A DNA stretch of 64,000 bases, from NCBI RefSeq assembly GCF_000373805.1, contig NZ_KB892450.1, positions 62,001 through 126,000 on the forward strand, given 5' to 3'. Positions within the stretch are counted from its first letter, which is position 1, and each line of letters begins with the position of its first letter. The notes under the pieces are model-generated. The model saw only the letters and a program-made list of their open reading frames with translations. It did no database searches and was not told where the DNA came from. The DNA comes from Corynebacterium pilosum DSM 20521 = CIP 103422 (lineage in GTDB: Bacteria; Actinomycetota; Actinomycetes; Mycobacteriales; Mycobacteriaceae). The position numbers were made by a program, and so were the translations under genes. Positions 43,531-49,972 of this stretch are shown here, piece by piece.

Positions 43531-43560
43531 TTGCTTTCCGACGAAGCACCTGCGTAAACT
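43531..43560 (+). promoter_or_regulatory. Putative rplK-rplA promoter
   Basis: TTGCTT (43531-43536), 18-nt spacer, TAAACT (43555-43560). One GCTTNNCGACGA copy (43533-43544) overlaps the -35 and spacer. The 136-nt leader that follows contains a hairpin around 43563-43590 and may be the site of L1 autoregulation, which is known for this operon in other bacteria; I cannot confirm it here. Confidence 0.5.
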
Positions 43561-43696
43561 TGTCTGCCGTGTGTCTTTCGGGGCACGCGGCACATAATCA
43601 TCTCCCCGGTGGCTGGCTTGTAATGGCTGGCATCCGGCAGGGTGGCTGTTATTCATCGTGGCATTCACCCCTGAAACATGGAATTGAGGTAATTCG

Positions 43697-44125
43697 ATGG
43701 CTAAGAAGAAGGTAACTGGTCTGATCAAGCTTCAGATCGAAGCAGGCCAGGCTAACCCGGCTCCTCCAGTCGGTCCTGCACTGGGTGCTCACGGCGTGAA
43801 CATCATGGAGTTCTGCAAGGCGTACAACGCTGCAACGGAGTCCATGCGTGGCGACGTCGTCCCAGTTGAGATCACCGTCTACGAAGACCGCTCCTTCGAC
43901 TTCATCCTGAAGTCTCCTCCAGCAGCGAAGCTGCTTCTGAAGGCTGCTGGCCTGAAGAAGGGCTCCGGCGTCCCACACACCGACAAGGTCGGTTCTGTGA
44001 CCTGGGATCAGTGCAAGGAGATTGCAGAGAAGAAGAAGAATGACCTGAACGCTCGTGACATCGAGGCTGGCGCGGCGATCATCGCTGGTACCGCTCGTTC
44101 CATGGGTATCACCGTCAACAAGTAA
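43697..44125 (+). CDS. rplK: 50S ribosomal protein L11
   Basis: 142 residues. [20 protein letters not shown] and [20 protein letters not shown] at the N terminus (23S rRNA GTPase centre, thiostrepton region) and [18 protein letters not shown] in the C-terminal RNA-binding domain. GAGGTAATTCG precedes the ATG. It is followed by rplA after 62 nt. Confidence 0.98.
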   Translation: MAKKKVTGLIKLQIEAGQANPAPPVGPALGAHGVNIMEFCKAYNAATESMRGDVVPVEITVYEDRSFDFILKSPPAAKLLLKAAGLKKGSGVPHTDKVGSVTWDQCKEIAEKKKNDLNARDIEAGAAIIAGTARSMGITVNK

Positions 44126-44187
44126 ACATTCATGTGGGAGGGCCTGCCTGGCCCGAACCACACTCCTACATCACGTAAGGATCAAAC

Positions 44188-44904
44188 ATGGCAAAGAAGA
44201 AGTCCCGCCGTTACGAAGAGGCTGCTAAGCTCGTCGACCGCACCAAGGAATACCACCCACTGGATGCTGTTGCGCTGGCGAAGGAGACCTCCTCCAAGAA
44301 CTACGATGCATCCATCGACGTCGCTATGCGTCTGTCCGTGGACCCACGCAAGGCTGACCAGCTGGTGCGCGGCACCGTTAACCTGCCAAACGGCACCGGT
44401 AAGACCGTGCGCGTTGCTGTTTTCGCCGAGGGCGAGAACGCGACCAAGGCTAAGGAAGCTGGCGCTGACATCGTCGGTACCGACGAGCTGATCGAGCAGA
44501 TCAACGCCGGCACCATCGATTTCGACGTGGCCATCGCTACCCCTGATCAGATGGCGAAGGTCGGCCGCGTTGCCCGCGTCCTGGGCCCTCGTGGTCTGAT
44601 GCCGAACCCGAAGACCGGCACCGTCACCCCTGACGTTGCAAAGGCAATCGAGGACGTCAAGGGCGGCAAGATCTCCTTCCGCGTTGACAAGGCATCGAAC
44701 CTGCAGGCGATGATCGGTAAAGCGTCCTTCACCCCTGAGCAGCTAGCTGAGAACTACGGCGCGCTTCTCGACGAGGTCCTGCGCCTGAAGCCATCCTCGG
44801 CAAAGGGCGTGTACCTGAAGAAGGTCGTTGTCTCCGCAACCACTGGCCCTGGTGTTCCAGTGGATACCAGCGTGCAGAAGAACTACACGGAGAAGCAGGC
44901 TTAA
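44188..44904 (+). CDS. rplA: 50S ribosomal protein L1
   Basis: 238 residues. [61 protein letters not shown] (RNA-binding core) and [19 protein letters not shown]1 binds the 23S L1 stalk and, in other bacteria, its own mRNA. A strong terminator follows 18 nt after the stop. Confidence 0.98.
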   Translation: MAKKKSRRYEEAAKLVDRTKEYHPLDAVALAKETSSKNYDASIDVAMRLSVDPRKADQLVRGTVNLPNGTGKTVRVAVFAEGENATKAKEAGADIVGTDELIEQINAGTIDFDVAIATPDQMAKVGRVARVLGPRGLMPNPKTGTVTPDVAKAIEDVKGGKISFRVDKASNLQAMIGKASFTPEQLAENYGALLDEVLRLKPSSAKGVYLKKVVVSATTGPGVPVDTSVQKNYTEKQA

Positions 44905-44922
44905 ACCTCCTGTGGCCTAGCT

Positions 44923-44970
44923 CCCCGCTCGTTGGGCTGAGAAATCAGTGTCCAACAAGCGGGGTTTTTT
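44923..44970 (+). terminator. Terminator of rplK-rplA
   Basis: CCCCGCT (44923-44929) pairs with AGCGGGG (44958-44964), with TTGG/CCAA inside, followed by six T (44965-44970). Confidence 0.9.
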
Positions 44971-44989
44971 CTGTGCATAATGAGATGCG

Positions 44990-45667
44990 ATGGATAAGCA
45001 GCAGACAACACAACGTGAGCCCGCGGATGGCGGTGCTTGGGGTGGATTCATCGCTGCAGCGACCGGGTTAGTGTTGGCCACCCTCGCGTTGACTGGCACC
45101 GCCACGGACTATGTGCGCCCGGGCTTTGTGCCGCTGATCTTACTGACCGGGGTGGCACTGCTCGTGTTCGGTGTGTGGACGATGGGCGCCTCCAGCATCC
45201 CGGGCACACCCCGCGCGAGCGCGTGGGCCGTGGTAGCGGTTGCGGTGCTCGCGGTTGTGGCGGCACCGGGCCCCTTGGGAAGTTACTTCGTCGATACGGG
45301 TCGAACCGCCACGGTGCAGGCCGCATCAGCACCCACCGAACGCCCAGAAGGGGAGACCCGCCTGGATACTTTGGCAGCGGCCTATGATGCCGGACAGGCA
45401 GACGGGGCGCACGTAACCGTGGAAGGTTTCGCCGGCAGCGGCCAGGAGGGGACGATCAGCCAGGGACGCTGGTTCCTCGCCCGGTACAAGATCACGTGCT
45501 GCGTTGCCGATGCTACCGGTGTCCGCATCGCGCTACTCGGCGCCATTCCCGAACAAGGCCAGTGGTACCGCGCCACCGGCCATGTCACCGCAGATGACTA
45601 CGGGGAGATGGCCTTGGAGGTTTCCGAACTTACGCTTATCGACGAGCCCGAGGTGCCTTACCTATGA
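44990..45667 (+). CDS. TIGR03943-like membrane protein, partner of the following permease
   Basis: 225 residues. Three N-terminal helices (about residues 17-38, 45-65, 78-98), then an extracytoplasmic beta-rich domain with KITCCVADATGVRI, a double-cysteine block typical of the TIGR03943 group. CATAAT (44976-44981) lies 8 nt before the ATG, so the mRNA may be leaderless. It overlaps the next gene by 4 nt (ATGA). These pairs are widespread in Gram-positive bacteria; the transported substrate is not established. Confidence 0.8.
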   Translation: MDKQQTTQREPADGGAWGGFIAAATGLVLATLALTGTATDYVRPGFVPLILLTGVALLVFGVWTMGASSIPGTPRASAWAVVAVAVLAVVAAPGPLGSYFVDTGRTATVQAASAPTERPEGETRLDTLAAAYDAGQADGAHVTVEGFAGSGQEGTISQGRWFLARYKITCCVADATGVRIALLGAIPEQGQWYRATGHVTADDYGEMALEVSELTLIDEPEVPYL

Positions 45668-46665
45668 CTGGGCCACACCCGTCGTCGTTAAGCACTCGTG
45701 CCCACAGCCCTGCGCTGCTGCTTATTCTGCTGCTTGGGGCTGTGTTGGCAGTCGACGCTTTTGGTCCGCCGATTGTGCCGCAGGATGCTTTTCAGACGTG
45801 GGTGTCGCTGCTGGTGGGAGTGACCGTGCAGGCGCTGCCTTTTCTTGTTCTAGGTGTGGCGCTGTCGGCGGCCCTGACTGTCTTTGTTCCGGAGACGGCG
45901 CTGCTGCGTTACCTTCCGCGCAGGAAAGCGGTGGCGGTGCCGGTGGTCGCGGTATCCGGAATGGCGCTGCCGGCGTGCGAATGTGCGTCGGTGCCCGTGG
46001 CCAATTCGTTGCTGCGTAAGGGGCTGCCACCGGCGGCGGCCCTGGCGTTTATGCTGGCCAGCCCGGCGATTAATCCTGTAGTGCTGGTGTCTACTGCCGT
46101 CGCTTTTACTGGGCAGCCAGCCATGGTGTGGGCTCGGTTTGCGGCAAGTTTGGCGGTGGCATGCCTGGTGGGCTGGCTGTGGCGGGGAAGTCTCAAGGCA
46201 GCACGGAGCGGCGATCACGACCATGCGCATCACGGCGCGGACACTTCACGTGCAGACGCTTTCCGCGCTGCCTTCATCCATGACTTCCTGAACTCTGCGG
46301 GGTTCCTTGCCATTGGCGCTGCGATCGCGGCGACGCTCAAGGTCTTTATCCCACCGGCGGCGCTGCAGGTGCTGGCAGATAACTGGTGGCTGGCCATCCT
46401 GGTCATGGCTGCCCTTGCGGTTCTTATGGCGCTGTGCTCAGAGGCGGACGCGTTCATCGCTGCCAGTTTCACCTTCGTCTCGCCGACAGCGCAGCTGGTG
46501 TTCATGGTGGTGGGGCCGGTCGTGGATACCAAGCTGATCGCCATGCAGTACGGCGCGTGGGGGAGAAAATTTGTGGTGCGGTTCGTGCCCTTCGTACTTG
46601 TGGTGGCCGTGGGGATGGCGATGCTCGTCGGGTGGCTCGTATTTGGTCTGGGATCGGCGACATGA
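45664..46665 (+). CDS. UPF0718/ArsP-like permease
   Basis: 333 residues with about eight helices. Conserved blocks are ALPFLVLGVALSAALTVF, the Cys-containing LPACECASVPVANSLLRKG, AFMLASPAINPVVLVSTAVA and LCSEADAFIAASF. A His/Asp-rich loop (DHDHAHHGADTSRADAF) in the middle could bind a metal. The family includes the organoarsenical exporter ArsP and many members of unknown substrate. The start overlaps its partner gene by 4 nt. Confidence 0.85.
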   Translation: MTGPHPSSLSTRAHSPALLLILLLGAVLAVDAFGPPIVPQDAFQTWVSLLVGVTVQALPFLVLGVALSAALTVFVPETALLRYLPRRKAVAVPVVAVSGMALPACECASVPVANSLLRKGLPPAAALAFMLASPAINPVVLVSTAVAFTGQPAMVWARFAASLAVACLVGWLWRGSLKAARSGDHDHAHHGADTSRADAFRAAFIHDFLNSAGFLAIGAAIAATLKVFIPPAALQVLADNWWLAILVMAALAVLMALCSEADAFIAASFTFVSPTAQLVFMVVGPVVDTKLIAMQYGAWGRKFVVRFVPFVLVVAVGMAMLVGWLVFGLGSAT

Positions 46666-46670
46666 AAGCA

Positions 46671-46703
46671 TTTTCACCCAGTTTTCACAGAGTATTCACA
46701 TTC
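46671..46703 (+). repeat. Three tandem 11-bp repeats upstream of the FAD-HTTM cassette
   Basis: TTTTCACCCAG, TTTTCACAGAG and TATTCACATTC follow each other without gaps (46671-46681, 46682-46692, 46693-46703), sharing T-TTCAC. Phased to one helical turn and lying 46-78 nt before the GTG 46749, they look like a binding array for a regulator. Confidence 0.55.
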
Positions 46704-46748
46704 TAGTGGCACACTGGAGGTATTCCTCGATCCACAAGGAGAGCGCTA

Positions 46749-48260
46749 GTGTCCGACCAGTACCGGGCTGTCATCGTCGGCAGCGGGCCGAACGGGCTGA
46801 CCGCCGCCGCCAGGCTTGCCGCCGCGGGATGGGCTGTCGATGTCTACGAGCGCAACGCCCGCCCCGGCGGGGCTGCGGCCAGCACCGGCGACATTTTCCC
46901 CGGCCACATCGTTGATCTTGGTGCGGCTGGCCACCCGTTCGGTGTGGCTAGCCCTGCTTTCCGCGCGCTCGACCTGGAAAGCCACGGTCTTCGATGGAAA
47001 CATGCCCCCTATGAGTTGGCGCACCCGCTTGATCATGGCGAGCCGGCTCTGCTCAGCCGCTCGCTCGACGACACGGCTGAACGTTTGGGCGAGGACGCGA
47101 AGAACTGGACCCGCCTGCACGAGCCTGTTGTGAACCACATCGACGAGCATCTAGAAAATTTCTTGGTGCCCATCCTGCGCTGGCCCGCCCACCCGGTCCG
47201 CATGGTGCAGTTCGGCCTGCCGGGCATCCTGCCTGCCGCGACGCTTGGCAAGACACTGTTTCGCACAGAGAAGGCCCGCGCCCTCCTGGCAGGCAGCGCG
47301 GTCCACGCCATTACTTCCCCGGCACGTGTCTTCACAGGTGCTTTCGGCATGCTCTTCGGTGGCTTGGGAATGACGCGCGGCTGGCCCGTGGCGGAAGGCG
47401 GAACACAAGCGATCGTCGATGCGCTCACGAGCGTGATCACAAGCAACGGCGGCAGGATCCACACCAACGCCGAGGTGACCAACTTGCGCGAACTACCGCG
47501 TGCCGACGCCACCATCCTCAACCTCACCCCACACCAGGTACTTGGGCTACGCGGCCTCACACTGACGCGCGCACAGCAACGTCCCCTTCGTCGCTGGCGC
47601 TACGGCACCGCGACCTGGAAAGTCGATTTCCAACTGGCGGAACCGGTCCCGTGGGAGGATCCGCGCGCCGGCCAGGCCGCCACCGTGCACCTGGGTGGCA
47701 CCACCAGCGATATCGCCCGCGCAGAAGACGAAGCAGCACGCGGAAAAATGCCAGATAAGCCCTTTGTCATGGCGTGCCAACAGTATGTGGCCGACCCCTC
47801 CCGCGGCCTCACCCTGTGGACCTACGCCCACGTACCCCACGGTTTCACAGAATCGCACCCGGGGCAGGTTGCTGAGGCGATCACCAAGCAAATTGAACGT
47901 TTCGCTCCAGGTTTTCGGGATGTGATCGTCGATAAGCACGAAACAAGCCCTGCGCAACTTCAGACGTGGAATCCCAACCTCATCGGTGGGGATATCGCCG
48001 GTGGTGCGATGACCGGGTTGCAGACGCTCATGCGCCCCGGTATCGCTGCGCATCCGCATCGGCTGGCACCGGGGGTGTACCTTGCCTCGGCTTCTACGCC
48101 ACCGGGAGCCGGCGTGCACGGGATGCCCGGCTGGCACGCGGCGGGGGAGGCACTGCGACGACGAACGCACGCGATTGGATTGCCCTTGCCTCCTATGCCG
48201 GCATCGCTGCCGTGCTCACAAGCCCGCTGCGTCACTACGTCGGCCCCATCGACGAAGTGA
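46749..48260 (+). CDS. Phytoene-desaturase-like FAD oxidoreductase with read-through C terminus
   Basis: 503 residues as read. N-terminal FAD fold VIVGSGPNGLTAAARLAAAG with DVYERNARPGGAAAS, TRGWPVAEGGTQAIVDAL in the middle, and the closing GxGVHGMPGWHAAGEAL block (about residues 455-468). It is closest to the PYROXD2/phytoene dehydrogenase-like group with unknown substrate. Homologues usually end soon after that block. Here the frame runs on for 33 residues into the next gene, because CGACGA stands where CGATGA or CGACGATGA would give a stop. GTG start with AAGGAG upstream. It heads a three-gene cassette. Confidence 0.82.
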   Translation: MSDQYRAVIVGSGPNGLTAAARLAAAGWAVDVYERNARPGGAAASTGDIFPGHIVDLGAAGHPFGVASPAFRALDLESHGLRWKHAPYELAHPLDHGEPALLSRSLDDTAERLGEDAKNWTRLHEPVVNHIDEHLENFLVPILRWPAHPVRMVQFGLPGILPAATLGKTLFRTEKARALLAGSAVHAITSPARVFTGAFGMLFGGLGMTRGWPVAEGGTQAIVDALTSVITSNGGRIHTNAEVTNLRELPRADATILNLTPHQVLGLRGLTLTRAQQRPLRRWRYGTATWKVDFQLAEPVPWEDPRAGQAATVHLGGTTSDIARAEDEAARGKMPDKPFVMACQQYVADPSRGLTLWTYAHVPHGFTESHPGQVAEAITKQIERFAPGFRDVIVDKHETSPAQLQTWNPNLIGGDIAGGAMTGLQTLMRPGIAAHPHRLAPGVYLASASTPPGAGVHGMPGWHAAGEALRRRTHAIGLPLPPMPASLPCSQARCVTTSAPSTK

Positions 48261-48685
48261 ACCGGAAGAAGAACGACGAAGACTCCTTCCCTCTGTCCAC
48301 CTACCCGATGTTCTCGGCGTACCGTCGCGGACGCATCACCGTGCCCCATGTGATCGGGCTGACGGCGACAGGTCAGCGCATTAACCTGCACTACACGCAT
48401 TTTGGCCTAGGCGGGCTGAATCACACACGTCGTCAGCTGTCGAAAGCGATCCGCAAGAAACGCGCGGTGGAGGTAGCACAGGCCTACGCCGATTCAGTGG
48501 CACGGCGGCCGCGCGACAACGAGCGCGACGTGGTCGAAGTGCTTGTGGTGCGCTCGCGTTTCCTTTTCGACGAATACTTCTCCAGCAACAAGAAGCCGCA
48601 GGCCGAATCCGTCCACGCCCGCTGTTTAATTGGGAGCCAGGCTGAGGCCGGGCCCGGCAAGCCGCTGCCACGAATGGAGGACTAA
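48158..48685 (+). CDS. Orphan protein with an apparent ACG start
   Basis: 175 residues if read from ACG 48158. One N-terminal hydrophobic helix (WIALASYAGIAAVLTSPL), then a soluble domain (STYPMFSAYRRGRITVPHVI; RQLSKAIRKKRAVEVAQAY; DVVEVLVVRSRFLFDEYF). No ATG, GTG or TTG lies before the helix in this frame, yet GGGGGAGG (48143-48150) is ideally spaced 7 nt before ACG 48158. It is a real frame (codon usage, neighbours), and such proteins accompany HTTM proteins. If ACG is not used, the first GTG would cut off the membrane helix. Function unknown. Confidence 0.7.
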   Translation, partial: TTNARDWIALASYAGIAAVLTSPLRHYVGPIDEVNRKKNDEDSFPLSTYPMFSAYRRGRITVPHVIGLTATGQRINLHYTHFGLGGLNHTRRQLSKAIRKKRAVEVAQAYADSVARRPRDNERDVVEVLVVRSRFLFDEYFSSNKKPQAESVHARCLIGSQAEAGPGKPLPRMED

Positions 48686-49561
48686 ATGCACATCATGGAT
48701 CTCTTTCGCCCGCGCGCCCGCGCCGAGCGCCCTGCCGTCCTGCGTATCGGCTTCAACGGTTTTTCCGCGGTGCATAACGCTTTAAGACGACCAATCATCC
48801 GCGATATCCACCGCCAACCAGCCAACCGCTTCCACCCGGTGGGCGTGTGCCGCGTGCTGTCGAAACCGCTGCCCCCGAAGGTGGCCGACGCCCTTTTCGA
48901 CGCCGCCCAGGTAGTCAACGCCTTAGCGTTGGTGGGGCTGGCCCACAAAGTGACCGGGCCCGCTAATGCGCTCTTACAGCTGTGGACCATGACGTATCGC
49001 AACTCTTTTGGCATGATCCTGCACAACGACAACATGCTGGTCATGCAGCAGATGGCGGTAGGTTTTGGCCCCTCGGCGGACGCCCTGTCTGCGGACGCGT
49101 GGATCCGCGATCGCACTCTACTGCCCGAAAAGTACTCCCGCTCATACGGTGAGGCGAACACGCTAGCCAATATTGCAGCCACCGCCGTCTACTTCACCTC
49201 CGGGGTGGCCAAGGTGCGCAACGAATACGGCTGGCGCTGGGCCAGCGGGGTGGCTTTGCGCGAACAGGTCGCGGCTGATGCGGTGCGCAAGGAAGTTTTT
49301 GGCTCTGAGGCACCCAATGGTGCAGAGAAGCTTTATAACGCCAAGGGCCCGCTCGGCTTGTTGGCCGCAGGGGCTTTGGCTGTCGAGCTTTTGAGCCCCC
49401 TGGCCCTGCTCAACCGGCGCGCCGGGCAGCTCTTTGCCTTGGCCGCGTGTGCCATGCACTGGGGCATTCGCCTAGTGATGGGGATCAAGTTCACCTACAA
49501 CATGTCCGGGGTGAGCTATTTGGGCTATTTTCCGGTCGGCCCGGAGCTGCGCGCCCTCTAA
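48686..49561 (+). CDS. HTTM-domain membrane protein (vitamin K carboxylase-like fold)
   Basis: 291 residues with several helices and HTTM-family blocks: LLQLWTMTYRNSFGMILHNDNMLV (about residue 108), ANTLANIAATAVYFTSGVAKVRNEYG and the closing MHWGIRLVMGIKFTYNMSGV. HTTM proteins share the membrane fold of gamma-glutamyl carboxylase, but most have unknown activity. ATG 48686 directly follows the orphan gene's stop, with GGAGG upstream. With the FAD enzyme and the orphan it forms one operon, suggesting a quinone- or lipid-linked redox reaction. Confidence 0.82.
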   Translation: MHIMDLFRPRARAERPAVLRIGFNGFSAVHNALRRPIIRDIHRQPANRFHPVGVCRVLSKPLPPKVADALFDAAQVVNALALVGLAHKVTGPANALLQLWTMTYRNSFGMILHNDNMLVMQQMAVGFGPSADALSADAWIRDRTLLPEKYSRSYGEANTLANIAATAVYFTSGVAKVRNEYGWRWASGVALREQVAADAVRKEVFGSEAPNGAEKLYNAKGPLGLLAAGALAVELLSPLALLNRRAGQLFALAACAMHWGIRLVMGIKFTYNMSGVSYLGYFPVGPELRAL

Positions 49562-49563
49562 AG

Positions 49564-49625
49564 CACTTTCGGCCGACAAATTCGCGAGATTTTGGAAAAT
49601 CAGCGGCATTTGTCGGCCGAAAGTG
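49564..49625. repeat. 62-nt palindromic element after the HTTM gene
   Basis: Perfect 18-bp inverted repeat (49564-49581 with 49608-49625; CACTTTCGGCCGACAAAT) with a second stem, GATTTT/AAAATC, in the loop. It lies between the convergent HTTM gene and nirD. It could be a bidirectional terminator or a dispersed palindromic repeat. Confidence 0.7.
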
Positions 49626-49648
49626 TCATGGGTGGCAGTCAGGCGACG

Positions 49649-49960
49649 CTAGCCGACGATAATCTGCCCGCCTTCCTGCTTCACCGGGTAGGTCGGGATC
49701 ACAACTTCGTCCTCTTGGAGTGAGGTACCGTCGTCCAGGTAGAACTTCTGCTTCAGCATGGGGGAGGCGACGGTGGGGCGACCCTCGTGCTCGCCAATAA
49801 TGCCGCGGCTCATCACAGCAGCACGAGAATACGGGTCAATATTGGACAGCGCGTAGAGTTCACCGCCGACCAAGTAGACCGCTACTTGCTCGTCGTTAGG
49901 CATGAGCACCGCCACGCCCAGGTTCTCTTCCAGTTTGGATGCGTCAAAAGAAATACTCAT
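49649..49960 (-). CDS. nirD: Nitrite reductase (NADH) small subunit
   Basis: 103 residues with a Rieske-like beta fold (VAVYLVGGELYALSNIDPYS; GIIGEHEGRPTVASPMLKQK). The Fe-S ligands are absent, as is normal for assimilatory-type NirD. It starts 13 nt after the nirB stop, so it is the second gene of a nirBD operon on the minus strand. Confidence 0.93.
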   Translation of the reverse strand: MSISFDASKLEENLGVAVLMPNDEQVAVYLVGGELYALSNIDPYSRAAVMSRGIIGEHEGRPTVASPMLKQKFYLDDGTSLQEDEVVIPTYPVKQEGGQIIVG

Positions 49961-49972
49961 AGCTGATCTTCC

